Source of the DNA: Caprimulgus europaeus
Taxonomy: Eukaryota; Chordata; Aves; Caprimulgiformes; Caprimulgidae
Assembly: GCA_907165065.1 (NCBI GenBank)
Contig: OU015528.1
Span: 42,213,515-42,277,514 of the forward strand
Direction of reading: 5' to 3'
DNA: 64,000 nucleotides
Made by a program: the position numbers and the translations under genes. Below, piece after piece: positions 51,091 to 64,000 of the stretch (positions within the stretch are counted from its first letter, which is position 1; every line of letters starts with the position of its first letter). The notes below the pieces were generated by a model, which saw only the letters and a list, made by a program, of their open reading frames with translations, ran no database searches and had not been told where the DNA came from.

Positions 51091-51756
51091 GTGGACGAGA
51101 AGTTCAACACGAGCTGGCAATGTGTGCTTGCAGCCCAGAAGGTCAACTGTATGCTGGGCTGCATCAAGAGAAGAGTGGCCAGCAGATCAAGGGAGGTGAT
51201 TCTCCCCCTCTACTCCGCTCTCGTAAGGCCCCACCTGGAGTACTGTGTCCAGTTCTGGAGCCCCCAACACAAGAGAGACATTGACCAGTTGGAACAAGTC
51301 CAGAAGAGGGCCACAGGTATGATCTGAGGGCTGGAGCACCTCTCCTACAAGGAAAGGCTGAAAGAGTTGGGGCTGTTCAGCCTGGAGAAGAGAAGGCTCT
51401 GGGGAGATCTTATAGCAGCCTTCCAATGCCTGAAGGGGGCCTACAAGAAAGCTGGGGAAGGACTTTTCATAATGGGCAGTTAATGACAGGACAAGGGGAA
51501 ATGGCTTTAAGCTGAAAGAGGGTAGGTTTAGATTGGATATTAGAAAGAAATTCTTCACTGTGAGGGTGGTCAGGCACTGGAACAGGTTGCCCAAGGAAGT
51601 TGTGGATGCCCCCTCACTGGAAGTGTTCAAGGCCAGGTTGGATGAGACTTTGAGGAACCTGATCTAGTGGAAGGTGTCTCTGCTCATGGCAGGGGGGGTT
51701 GGAGCTAGATGATCTTTTAGGTCCCTTCCAGCCCAAACCATTCTATGATTCTATGA
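51091..51756 (+). mobile_element. CR1 LINE, 3' fragment with reverse-transcriptase ORF C-terminus
   Basis: About 665 bp in plus orientation. The first part reads as the end of the CR1 second [23 protein letters not shown], then [20 protein letters not shown], then QVQKRATGMI, where CR1 normally has an Arg codon and this copy has TGA (51326). Beyond it the frame continues recognisably ([20 protein letters not shown]) with further breaks. The 3' UTR ('ttgcccaaggaagttgtgga', 'aggttggatgagactttgag', 'gatgatcttttaggtccctt') and the tail ATTCTATGATTCTATGA complete it. It is 5'-truncated, non-autonomous, and the best preserved CR1 in the window. Confidence 0.96.
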
Positions 51757-51796
51757 TATATATATATCTATATATATATACACATATATATATATA
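51757..51796 (+). repeat. (AT)n microsatellite on the 3' side of the CR1
   Basis: Interrupted AT repeats directly following the CR1 tail; probably the continuation of the tract at 51073-51089, or expanded target-site duplication. Confidence 0.9.
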
Positions 51797-54700
51797 TTCA
51801 CTGCTTATCTTTTGTAGGGCTACACTCTGAGACTTTGTCAGCAACTCCAAGCTGCCACAGTGCTGTGGTAGCTTTTTTCAGATGTCACGCACGGGAACCA
51901 AAACCCCTGCTTGTATACTTCTCTCACTGCTCTCTATCTGGTTTAACATTTTCATAAGTACAGTTGTGTATTTGAAAATATCTGCTGGAACACTAATTAC
52001 AGCTGCAGTAAACATGAAAGACTTCTGTAGTTAAATTGCTAACATCATACACTGATTTTGGTTTGGTTTTGTTTTTACTGTGAAAACAACAAATATTCCA
52101 CAGCCAATTATACATATCTTAAATAAAGTTCAGAGAAGAGAAAGACCCTATGATGCTATTTAATTCCCTTCAAGTAGCCAACTCAAAGAACTACAGACGC
52201 AGATAAGGAAAGGCTACAGATATTCCACAAAAATGTTGAAAACAAATGGTTGGTCAGCCCACTGGTCTAGCTTCAGTTATTCATGTCATAGAGTAAAAGG
52301 CTGCTGTTCATTGTTTCTGCAGAGTGCTGGTTTTACAAAGGGAAGAGTGGTAAAGGTTATTCAACATGCAGACCCTCCCTTCAAAGATATTGCTACGCAT
52401 TTTGACTCTATTAGGGGTTGATCAGCCCCTATTTGAAAGTGGGGAAAGTCTAATAACATCCAAGTTCACATGATGGAAGGTATGCAGAGCATCAAGGGAG
52501 TGGTTTCAAGAATGAAACAGAAAAAGATCAAAAGGACACCATTAGGATTTTTCTTTAGTTGAGGCTCAACTTGGAGATTGCTAACAAAGAACCTCTTTGA
52601 TCTAGAATCTTTTATTACTGCAGAGAATAAATGCAAGGAACAAAATATTCACCCTAATTATTTTTTTCTCTTCCTCTCCCCTGCCCCAGGAAAGTGAACA
52701 ATTCGGAGCTTGATGCAGGTTTTGGAAAAGTAAATGTATGCTGTGTTTCAAAGTTCCTTTTTACCCACATTTCTAGCAACCAGCCACAAAAGTTAAAGAT
52801 TGTTTAAAAAAAACCCCGGGTTTGGGCTCATGCTAAAATGAAAGACTGATTCTCTAGAAAGATCTGACGCAAAGTAAACTGTGCCAAATGTAATTTCACA
52901 TCCTTGCTGATTGTCCTCTTTCTCTGGTGCAGTCATTCATTTGCTCTGTCACATGTGCCAAATTATAAGAATATTACAAAGAACATTTATCAGAAAGTTT
53001 CTGGCCCATGACTGTCAATGACTATGTGGGTTTCTCTGGAAGTTTCCAGACATTTTTTCTTCTCTGTTCCCAAAGATATATCGCTTATTTCTATTTTTAA
53101 AAAGGAACTGAGATGTTATTCTTGTAATTGCAGAGGTTATTACTGTGTCATTCATACTTCCTTTTTCATCCAAGCAAATGAAAATCAGTTTAGTCAGATA
53201 AGGATAATGGGATCATTGAGTGAAAAGATAGCTTATACAGAACTACCAGGAACATATCTTTCTCTGCTTGACAAAACCTTTCCAAGGGTGGCTATAACTG
53301 AATAGTAAATTTAAATAGGAGCCACTTGATTTTCCAGGGGCTTGAGCAACACAAACTTGCATTCAAGGCTTTGACTGGAATAGGATTGAGACAGATTCTC
53401 TATTCCAGCCACTTTATAAATTAGTATGATTTATTAGTTTGTTGGTTTTTTTTATAGTACAACTTCAACTGCAGGTCAGAATTTATCCTTTTCTAGTTTT
53501 AGAAATTCCAAGAAATTGTATCTGGACCCTTTAGCCTCTGTGAGACAGAAAACAGCTTGCTCTGAAAACAGTCTAACAGCAGATGGGTGATGCTTCCATT
53601 AGGACCATGAAGTCATTATGTTTTACACTGTATAAAGGGTAGAAAAAGAGGTTTTAAAGTAATGCTAGACAGACTTTCTTCCAGGATTAGGGACGAGTTG
53701 GCCTAAAAATCCAGAGAGGGACTTAATTTTTCAGTCTGAATATTTTAACCAAGCCCTGGTTGTTCTCCAAAATCATGACCTTTTGCAACCTTGTTTACAA
53801 ACTTTACTCCTTGTTTACTCCCCTGTTGATTTTTTTCTATGATAAGTGTAAAGATGCCACCCTTCTGATCTTTTCAGAATAAAAACTGCTGGCCTGGAGA
53901 CTCTCATAAACTGGGTCTTTTGAGGGATAATCCTTGGTATCACATAACCTCTTATTCAGATAGAAAAGAATAGCAAATAGGCAAAGGAACCAGAAATTTT
54001 AGTTTCTTAGGTGTAACAGCAGAATACATGACGTAGTTTTACTATGTCTCCTTTAGTGGTTGAATCAGCTGCTGTCATTGTAGGAGCACAACAGGCAGAG
54101 CACCTCCATTTCAAAGCAGATAACATGATGACAGAGCACACTGGAGAGCAGCCAGCCAGGAACTTCCTTTTTCATGGCCATGACTGAAAGAGGGAGGTCT
54201 TGACAAATATTTGGTTCTGATTCACTCCATTTTGGTCTAGACACGACACTAGCCAATTGCAGCACTCAAATGAAATCAAATTTTCTTCTTGCCCTGGTTC
54301 TGACAACCAAAGACTCACTCTGCAAATGCCAAATAGTAACTGTGAAGTAACTAATAAAATTTGAGTGTTGATTCTTTCTGTGCTGTTTATATAGTGGACT
54401 TTTGAATAAATCCAGTTTAAAAGAAAGTGCCATGGATCAATCTTGGCTGTTAATCACAAGCAGTGAACAAGAAGGGAGCTTCTGCCCCACATTTCTTTAG
54501 ATTAGGTTGCTGGATCCTATTTCCTAACAACTGTTCATCTACTATTGTCAGTGTTATGAAGTAAATCTCTGAAGAAAATTTCTCTGTACAAATTTGGGAA
54601 AAACTGTGCTTCTTTCCTTCACCATGATTTTCTGAGAAAACCTAAAGTCTCTCCAGAGTTGCTGTAAAGAATATTTTCCTCTGCCTGCAATATAAAATAC

Positions 54701-55379
54701 AACGATATTAACACATGGGACTCTTTCTGGAAGCAGTTTCTGTGAAGGACTCTCAATAAGGATAAAGGAAACAAGGAATTTGAAGCAAGTTTTACTCAGT
54801 CAGATTTGAGTTAAGGCTTGCAGATTTTTGTGCTTTCCAAACAGAGTTTGATGGCATCACTAACATTTAGCATAACAGGAGACAGAGACCAGCTGTGTTT
54901 TGAGAGTTAATCTCATAAACTGCTTCCAGAGAAGGTCACATTCAGAACCCTGAGGGCTTCCAATCTGTTCAGACTTGAAAGGTATGTCAAGGAGGAATTT
55001 ATTTTAAATCATCCAATTTTAACATGCACTGGGGCCCCAGCACTACAAATCCCCCATGCACACAGCAAGACACCAGTACACAGAGTATGTTTAGAAGCAG
55101 GCTTCCTCTCTTGAATTTTTCATCTCCAGGAGAATACACGTAATAACTAGACATCCACAAAACTTAATGATTTATTTGACACAGTACCTCCTATGATGTT
55201 TAAGATAAAAAGTTGCATTTCCTCACACAAAATTGTATTGCTTGCAGTGCAAATACTGTGTAGAGCATGCAGGACTCTGCTCTTCTTTCTTTAGCTCCCA
55301 TGCTCCACCACTGGTTTTGAGTAAAATGCCCCTGGCAAAACTGCCAGGCAAAAGTTTACTTACCCTCTAAATACTTGTC
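51797..55379. other. Intergenic segment, nothing identified
   Basis: Unique AT-rich sequence; I see no gene, RNA gene or named repeat. Confidence 0.6.
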
Positions 55380-55629
55380 AAAAAAAAAAAAAAAAAAGGA
55401 GGGAAGGGAAGGGAAGGGAAGGGAAGGGAAGGGAAGGGAAGGGAAGGGAAGGGAAGGGAAGGGAAGGGAAGGGAAGGGAAGGGAAGGGAAGGGAAGGGAA
55501 GGGAAGGGAAGGGAAGGGAAGGGAAGGGAAGGGAAGGGAAGGGAAGGGAAGGGAAGGGAAGGGAAGGGAAGGGAAGGGAAGGGAAGGGAAGGGAAGGGAA
55601 GGGAAGGGAAGGGAAGGGAAGGGAAGGGA
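55380..55629 (+). repeat. Poly-A followed by (GGGAA)n pentanucleotide satellite
   Basis: About 18 A, a short GGA, then 229 bp of nearly perfect GGGAA units (about 46). All bases are purine on the plus strand for about 250 bp. The open frame through it (GREGK repeats) is an artefact. Confidence 0.98.
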
Positions 55630-55754
55630 TTATAACATTGTACTATTTAAGATTTATTAATCCTACAGATGATCTCAGAGGATTTTACTTATTTGAAGGT
55701 AATACTGTGGTACAATCAGTGAGTGCAAAATTCACACTGTATAAAGAACTCACC

Positions 55755-55775
55755 AAAAAAAAAAAAAAAAAAAAA
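55755..55775 (+). repeat. Poly-A run (21 nt)
   Basis: Homopolymer 125 bp beyond the GGGAA tract. Confidence 0.92.
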
Positions 55776-57791
55776 GTTTGGTTCAAGTTAAACTTTTATT
55801 GTAGGTCAATTTTTAAATTACAGTTCCCAGCTGGCATCACTCTGAGTTTATAGCCACAAAGATCTTAATGTTTCCACAACATTTCCGGGAATCTTCACTT
55901 CCACTCATTTATAGAGCTTGTCTCTCTCCATATGTCAAAGCAATGTTAGAATGGCAGATTCCTCTGTCTATAAGAGATAGGATAAGAAAATGAAGAATTA
56001 CAATGAACCAAGAGGATTGATTCTCCTTTCTTGTCTGTGTTGTCCCCAGAAAAGAACAAGAAAGTGCATATGGAGAGTGTGAAAGTTTTGTCTTATGCAT
56101 CATTGCTTTCCACAGAGATTGAGATACCTCACGCATAAGTTACACAATAGGAACTAGAGGGTTATTTACAGCGCTATGGGGAGAGGACTTCCATTTCATC
56201 TAACTCCATTATCTGTAAGTTAAGCAGCCAATGTAATCAGTTATGTGTGCAGCCTCTCCAATGCATGGAGAGGGATAGACAGTTATAGGGAGAGATTCCG
56301 CTTGTTAATTATAGGGATTCCACTTGTTAATCATAGGGACCTATATTAAGATTAATCTGTTATCACATGGCTATGCAGTTTCTTTCCACAGATCATGGAA
56401 GAAGCCTAGATGGCTAGCTGAGCCTGGATACCTAAGATCCATAAATCGTATCCCTAAAGTACTGGAAACCCTTTAAAATCTGTCCTTGACAGCATCTTGC
56501 TATCCCAATCAGCACTACTAATCTATGAGTAATTTCTATTTCAATATCAGTACCATGTAGCCAAGTCCCCCTTCCATCCACATAACGTTTCTTCCATATG
56601 ATGTACACACTCAGTGACAAGAACCATGCCTACACTGATTTTTGAAAGGAAGGTAGTAATTACACAACTCACCTGTCCAGGATCTCCATCCTTTACAGGA
56701 CAGCTAGGATAAGAATATTATCTGAATAAGTATTTTTGCTCAGGGGTAGTGTGAGGCTGCTACTTCAGAAACATTTTTTTATGAGGTCAGTTTGCAGTTG
56801 TCTGTCTAAGGAAGTGAAAGGCCATGGCCCATCTTTTTGAGTCAGTTCTCCAGAGCACACTGTATGCAAGCCCTGTTTCAAAGCTGTGCTTTATGAGAGT
56901 CTGCAGAATGAAGACTGATTAATCTGTCAAATGGTCTTCCAGAATCAGCATACCTACTCAAATATTGGGCTTGCCAGATGATGCTCTGCTTTGCCTTCAG
57001 ACATTTTCAAAATATCCTAAACCATCTTAAACCTTATAGATATTGCAATCTTTGATTGTTGTTCTTAAAGGCAACACACAGATTTTTATTTTACCTCTGT
57101 TTCCATAAAAATGTCATGTTGAAAATGTTGCCAGTTCACTTAATCAATGTACTTTTTTATTTTAAAATTTGCAAGCTCAGCAATACAGCTGATTGGAACT
57201 GGGTTTGAGAGATCACTTGTGACTAGCATGAAGGTCTTCCATTGCAATATGTGCCCTAACCACCAGGCATCTGGATGTATAGAGGCTCTCTCTACTTCTC
57301 TCTTTCACACTTGATCAGCAATTGTATCCTGAATTTAAAAAGACTTTCTTAATAAATTTTGTTTAAATAGCACATTCCTGTGGAAAGACTCAGTGTCAGC
57401 AAACAGAAATTTTCTTACAAAAAACTAACCAGCCAAAAAAACCCCATCAAAACAACTGGTTTGTTGAGGTTTTATGACAGCTGTATTAGAGCAAGGCAAC
57501 CATAATGCCACGCTTCAGATTATCTGGGTATGCTATTAGGAGTTTTCACACTCCAATGGGTTCCCTCATGCCCTCCTTATAAATATTGTTTTGGGATCCT
57601 TTAAAGCAGATTTTGAAGTTAACATCACAGTTTTCCAGAGTTGCCAGCTTTCATGATATTAATCTAAACATGCAATACTTGATGGTGTCTGGAAAACCTC
57701 AGTCCTGTGAGTTTAATATCTAAGTTATTTGAGGTATAATCTAAGAATTGCATCCTATTTCTTAAGGTAATTTTTTTACATACTGCTGAAG

Positions 57792-57807
57792 AAAAAAAAA
57801 AAAAAAA
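57792..57807 (+). repeat. Poly-A run (16 nt)
   Basis: Short homopolymer in intergenic sequence. Confidence 0.88.
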
Positions 57808-59791
57808 GACATAAATTATCACTCAAGACCACTCTGAAAGCCCAGAAACCGGAAGGTAAGCATGAACTTTACAACTATATATTGTGATTTTTTATTCTTA
57901 TTGCAGTCTGCTATGGATTTTGACCACAAAAATTGTCAATTCTGAGGGTTTTTAAAGTGGATTTTTAATAAAGGCCTTGGGTACATTTTGTTCATAATAG
58001 ACACCACAGAGAATTTCACAATGTTTATGAAGTCTAGACAAGAAAGTTTGAGGGACATGACATCCAGTTCTTTGTGCTGTTTGTATTCAATCAGAAGTCT
58101 TTTCACCCTGCCACTTCTTCTGTCATAACTCCTTGTGTATTTAATCCTATCTGTATCTAATCCAACAGTGGATGAGACTCCAAGTCTAAGGAGGAGCAGC
58201 TACACACAAGTACCTGTCTATATCTAGCTAGATTCAAATATTTCTGATTGATAATGTATTACCAACTTTTCTATCCCAGCTCCTATCTGCTTGTCTGAGA
58301 CAGTAGAGAGTTACTGCTTAGGAGTGCATGGAAATACCTCTGCAACATAAATCTGTATCTATTTTTGCTATGGAAATTCCAACAGCATTGCTGTCATTGC
58401 TCTATACTGAGTCTTCCCATGCAGTGCTGGTTTGACTTTCCTGTGAGAAGACCAGATTTCTAAATCTCAAACCCAGCAATTTCTTTTATTCCCCTTATGA
58501 ACTTCTTTTGTTGTCTGTAGTACACATCTATTGCTTTATTTTCCTGTGCACTTGTCTGACATTGTGATAACCACAGAGCAGCATTTAAGTAATTAAGGAC
58601 TTAAATAACAAATGTTTTCTTATTGTCTAGGTGTTAGAGACTTTACAATAAGTGAGACAAGGTTGCACTGGGGCAGATAAAAGAGAGTTTAGTGGAACAG
58701 CATACATCACAATTTGCTTAGGCAATGCCAGAAAACACTTATTATAAAGTATGTGGTCACTGGGCTTGGGACAGGAACACAGGATATCTAACCAGAATTT
58801 CCTGGACACCTGAGTCCTTTTTTTCTCCAATCTATAGTGATGCTCTAGAAACCAGAGCTATACTGTGCACTCATAGGATTCACAGTTTATAATGCATAAC
58901 TTGTTTTTTTAGGATCAAAAGGTAGAGAAAAATAACAGGAGAAAATAAGAAAATGACTAACTTTAAATAAGCAGTTAGGGAAAACAGGGGAAAATAACAA
59001 TTGTCACTGCATTAAGCAAAGTTTGTCCAGATGCTTTGTGTTGCCTGTTTCTTATTGACTACTGTCAAACTGTTCTCAAAGCACTTTTCTGCTATTTTTT
59101 TTTTTTTCTTTCAAGCTAAAATAGGGATATATAGTGTTCATCCTCTGTTAAGCTGGACTGAAATCAGATGGACTGAAATCCACTGCCAGGCACTAAAAGC
59201 AGTAGCAGTGAAGCAGCTGAGAGAAAGGTGATTTCTACTTTTAGCTTATAAAAGACTTATTTGGAGCTAATGTTTTTAGCATTATGGATTCTCCTGTGAG
59301 ATTCCTAGGAAGCTCTCAGAGTCTAGGATGGTCAGATTCCATGCAGAAATGGAAGCAGCAGTAGCACTGCCCTTGAATATGTCTTGGACCATGCTGTTCC
59401 CTTTCAACAGGTTTTCAAAGTGGAATGACAGAAAAAATTAAAACAGATTTGTTCTTCTTCTTATTATTATTTGTAAAGTTTTCCTAAGCTTTTAATATTG
59501 CTTTATTAAAATGCCTTTCATATCTGTTTTCCTTCTTCATCCTATGTGTCAGGAGTCCTTGCCAACTGCTTTACATAGTCCACAGAAGGATTCAAGGCAA
59601 AAAGCAGCTGTAGGCACAGGGTCCTCTTTCATCAGTTTTGGGATTTTCCTCATCTCTTTCCAAGATCCTGAATGTCATATTTAATTAATGAAAATTTAAA
59701 GGATATCATTAGGTATTAAATTCTGACACTTCAGTTCTCCCAAAGACAACAGTGAAGTTATCAGGAAGAAGAAAATTATAGTCCTGGACAA

Positions 59792-59881
59792 AAACAACAA
59801 CAGCAACAACAACAACAAAACAAAACACAAACAACAACAACAACAAAAACCCCACAAAACAACAAAAAAACCCCAAAACCA
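59792..59881 (+). repeat. (AAC)n-rich low-complexity tract
   Basis: Imperfect AAC/AAAC repeats of about 90 bp; they produce a poly-Leu/Cys frame on minus that is an artefact. Confidence 0.88.
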
Positions 59882-62800
59882 ACCCAGTCTTCTTCCACTA
59901 TCCCCAGAGTATCTGACAGAAAAAAAGAGCAAAGGCTGTCTTAGCAAGGCTACTGGAGGGGAAAAGATGGGGTCCAAGTGTAGTGAGTTGGGCTGGGAAG
60001 GTTATAACATGGCACTTCACAAGGTAAGCACCTTGTAAAGGAATAACATGAAACAGATAAGGAGAAGGGCGAGCCAGGGAATATGCTCCTGACATCTTAC
60101 ACAAGGCAATAGTCCAGCATTAGCCAGAAGATCCCCTGTAATGTGCTGCTACAGGCACTCTGCAGCTTTGGGGAGACACCTCCATTCCACACCAACTACC
60201 CACCGCAGCTTGTTTGTAATGCAGCTGAGATACTCTGCAAACTGGCTTGCAAAAAGCACCAGAGTGCTCTATGCATGGGCTGGGAGGTGATGGCACACAA
60301 ACACGCAGAGCTCAACTTTTGTGTCTTCCAACACTGCAGCTAGCCACCATCACAGAGCACGCTGCAAGCACAGGAATTGGCCACTGAAATCCCCACTGCT
60401 GCATGGGCAGAACTGAGAAACTCTGTAATCTCTCACTTCTGAACTCATCAGCAGGGTTTATATAACCACGAGCCATCAGCTCTTTCCCTTCAAGTACTGC
60501 CTCAATTTACGTGGCATAGCAGCAATCTGGCTTTGATGGAGAAAAATTTAATGGAATGTTTTCCCTGGGGAATAATGCAATATACAGACAAAGTGAGTAA
60601 GAAGAAGACTGTACTGTTAAATGATACACATTTACATCCAGAACATTTTTATTACTCTTGGAACTAAATTAAAGTTTCCACTCTCATCTGCTGAAGGTTA
60701 ATCCAGATTTCTCTGAGATGCGCCCAGATACAGATATAATCTCTTTAATGAAATGCTCTACCCATTCATTTCTTTAGCTTTTCTGTTTTCTCCTGCATTG
60801 ATGATACTACAGTCATCTGGAAAAGAATGGAGAAAACAAAACAAAACAAAAAAACCCATGCAAAATAAAAAAACCTCAGACTAACATACAAATGTTCTAG
60901 GATTGCTAGTTACAAATTCAATACATGATTTGCTAATATTTATACACCGAATGCAAAATGCAAATGATAATTAAAAATTACATTACTGTATTACAGAGAT
61001 ATTTTAAATACTACTTATTTTTCAATCTATTTACAATCTCTTAATTAAGAAATATTTTTTGTCTTTTAAAATATTATCTTTAGGGCTTAAAAAAATGTAA
61101 ATAAAATGTTTGTTACAATCCAATTTCCTAGTGTAGCAGCTGATATTATTCAGCTTGTATTGTTATTGTTTTTTCTGCAGCTTAGAAAATCCACTGTTCA
61201 GTCCTTTCAAAAATTTCTAGGTTTATATGACTTTTTTTCTTGTAAATTTATTGTGTTTTTTTCAATTATTTTTCTTTTGCACCTCATTGATTTCATGTTT
61301 ATTCCCTTAAAACAGTGCATCTCAGACAACATCTCAATTGAATTATCACTGGTAAAAATAGATGTTAAAAAGCCTCCTATCAACTCCACAAACTTGCTCC
61401 CCTCCTTAAATGCTTACTAAGAGTCCTGAGGCTCCAATACACCTGACTATTCTCTCTCAGACTTCCTGATTCTGAAACTCAAATATTTTTGTTCAGGATC
61501 TTCAATAACCTTCTTAAACCCTCTTTATTTCCATCACATATTTCATGTCTCATGACATACATTTCATTTCACTGACTTCATCTGATGGCATTTCCAATTT
61601 CTGGAATATTATTGCTATGCCTCACTGAACATTTTTGATGTTCCCATTATCTGTTCTGGATTTTGGTTTATCTTATAACACTGAGCATGCCAGCAGCATT
61701 TCTTTTCCCCCCATCAAACAAAGCTCAGGCCTAAACCAGCAGGGTCACTCCAGAGTTCAGCACCTCTGCTGGTAAGTGCTGGTAAGGCCTCCTTGCTATT
61801 TCCAGCTTATTTTTTTTCCACTTATTTTCACTTATCTCCCCACTCCTGTATTGCTAGCTTCCACAGAAGGGAACACTGTGACACTCTTCTGCATCACAAA
61901 TAATCCCCCAAAAACTCCTGCCGGTCTCCTTTCCTTCTCACCAGCTTCTGCATCTCAACTTGTAGTCTTCGCTACTACAGAAAATATTCCAAGGGAGCCC
62001 TGGATTTAGAGGCTGCATCTGTTAAAGTGGGCCATAGCCTGCTCCATGCAGTTAATTGGCATGGCAGCTGTAAAATGTGTTGTAGTCATCTGTATTGCTC
62101 AGGCCATGCAGCTAAACCCCCTCCAGCCCTGCCAACCCAACACTGTAGATTCATGTAGTCGGTTTAGGAATAAGATTTGGTCCACGCTGTCCCACAGGCT
62201 TTTACATTGTCAGAGATGCACTGGTGAGCTCGGGTCAAAACTATGCCCAAGAGACTGCCTAAGAGCAGTAGGAAGGAGCACCTCTCACAAAGGTTTAGCT
62301 GGGAGCCTGGCCCTATTCAGTTCACTAGTATAAGTATAGCCAGAGCATCTAGTAATGCCAGTGTTGCACACTAGCCCAACTTCTGCTGTCAGATACACCC
62401 CTGAATCCACTGCCTAAATCTATGAGCATCATGTCAGCATGAACAAAAATACAAGTTGGCTCTAACACTTTAAACCTAATGTTTGATACTAGTACTAAAG
62501 AGGGATATCCCTATCTTTTCATTCTAAATTATCACTAAGATGTAGTCCAGTAAATTCTTTGCCTTCTAACATGTGTTTTTTCTTTAGTGTGCTATTTTAC
62601 AAAGATGATCAAAATGATTCATCCAGAATTTTAACATTAGAGGTACCTCACGTCTAAGTGCATCAGCTTTTTTTAAAAAATACAGAAAAGCAGAGAGAAG
62701 GACCCTTTACTCAACAGGAAGCCAAAATGTCCCTAGCATTCTTGCTTCATAGAAAAATGTGGACAAAATGTGCTTACCATTAAACTTCCCATCATTTTGA

Positions 62801-64000
62801 AATAAATGTCAGTTTGTATTATGGCCAACAATTTCTGTTCCTATTACATCACAATATCCCTGTCCTAACTTGACAGACTACATTTAAAAAGCCAACTTAT
62901 TTGTCAACATGACCGGTTTTGCCTCATCTATTCTCTTTTTCCCACTTGGATTTCTTCTCTTTCTGGAATCTGATCAACCTCTGACTCAGAAGTTTCCCCA
63001 GATTTTCAAGTAATTGACCTTAGGGCTTAATCAGGAATGAAAGCAGAAGCAGGTGGGAAGAATTTTTGTAATTTTGTTTGCAAGCACATATTTCCAGAAA
63101 CCTCTCCTGAACTCAGTGGAAATATAGCTTTAATTTTCCTCCTACAAGGGATGGATTAAGTGAGGTTGCCAGAAAATGCTTCACCTCAAATATTTGACTG
63201 TGTGCTCTTGAAGCCTGTGAGAAGTCTATTGAGATGATGGCAGCAACGTGACTCTGTGTTACAGTTTTTGCATTTGAACCTACATCGTGAACATAAGGAG
63301 CTGGAGTTGAAGGTGGGTCATCCTCAAACAGTGCTTCGCACCATATAGTGGTATGAGGCCCTCGAGAAGGTCACCACACTTTCCATCAGAAGCATCATAA
63401 GCAAATGACAAGAATGGCTGATAGAAAAACAGTAATTTAGACAATAGTCCCTCATTCAAAACTCAGCATATGCAGACCTTTTTCCTAGGCTTTGGTGTAA
63501 AAACAGGAAAGAAAACAATGTAAGAGTTTGTGGCACTTTAAAAGGAAAACTACTCTAAGTCCTAGCTAGGTGTTTTCTGTTCACTGTTTCCACATGCCAG
63601 AAAATTATTCCCATTGACTTCAGTAGGGTAAGCAAGTTTTCAAAGTTTAAAGTAATGGGTGATCAAGACTTACTGAAAAGGTGACTCTGGCTGAATCAAA
63701 ACAAAAAAGTGCATTGCATCTAGAAAATATAGAGGGACTATCAACAGAGTCAAGTATAAGCTTTGGGTAGTCAGAAGACATTTTAGGTGCTTGTGTAAAG
63801 GTCTGTTTTCCAGCTGTTCTTTGTGTATCTGCTTAAAACACAAAAATATATAAGATTTTTTTTAAAAAAGTTTATTTACTGCAATATCCTATAAATTATT
63901 ATTTTAAATAGTTTAAAGTATTTTCTTGTATTGGTATATTTTGTTATATCTCCTCTACAAAGGCATTTTCCTAAGTCTATTTAGAGAATACCAGATTAAA

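Larger units (their letters stand above)
55776..64000. other. Intergenic segment to the right edge
   Basis: Unique AT-rich sequence with a poly-A run (57792-57807), a T run (about 59095-59107) and an AAC-rich tract (59792-59881). No gene-like structure was recognised. Confidence 0.6.

Noticed and set aside
51187..51630. 147-codon minus frame
   Set aside because: It is antisense to the CR1 reverse-transcriptase ORF and 3' UTR.
55375..55635. 86-codon frame of GREGK repeats
   Set aside because: It is a translation of the (GGGAA)n tract.

Overview
The window looks like bird nuclear DNA. It is AT-rich and non-coding almost throughout. It carries several CR1 LINE fragments, some with the ATTCTATG-type tail typical of avian CR1, plus one avian-type endogenous retrovirus LTR. 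The only protein-coding sequence I can support is the 5' end of the decorin gene (DCN), read on the minus strand. Comparisons with human DCN in this answer rest on recalled sequence and should be checked by alignment.

Layout, in the direction of DCN transcription (high to low coordinates): a gene-free upstream region of about 47 kb (16.8-64 kb); a candidate promoter with a TATA-like element and an AP-1-type site (16731-16798); a non-coding leader exon (about 16707 to 16334, splice donor GTATGG); a 4.07-kb intron 1 (16333-12261); exon 2 (12260-12028), which carries 28 nt of 5' UTR and the first 68 codons (signal peptide, propeptide, glycosaminoglycan-attachment region, N-terminal cysteine cluster); and more than 12 kb of intron 2 running off the left edge. 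I found no later exons, so they probably lie left of the window. The intron holds a sense-oriented LTR of about 1.15 kb (5587-6741).

The upstream region contains only repeats that I can name: CR1 copies of different ages (29.9, 31.4, 32.7, 42.6, 46.2 and 51.1 kb), a (CCTT)n tract at 38.3 kb, a 229-bp (GGGAA)n tract at 55.4 kb, a compound AAAC/AAT/AT microsatellite split by a CR1 insertion at 51 kb, and various homopolymer and AAC-type tracts.

The most interesting signal is in the decorin leader. The spliced 5' UTR has five upstream ORFs. One has 29 codons and ends IKFLATIQETYHYHMI, which by recall matches the human leader; its stop overlaps the next start as TAATG. Two others are minimal 'ATG-codon-stop' uORFs, one in a strong start context and one ending 3 nt before the decorin ATG. 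Second, the usual decorin Ser-Gly glycosaminoglycan site at Ser34 reads Ser-Ala here, and a Ser-Gly-Phe-Gly motif appears 12 residues downstream.
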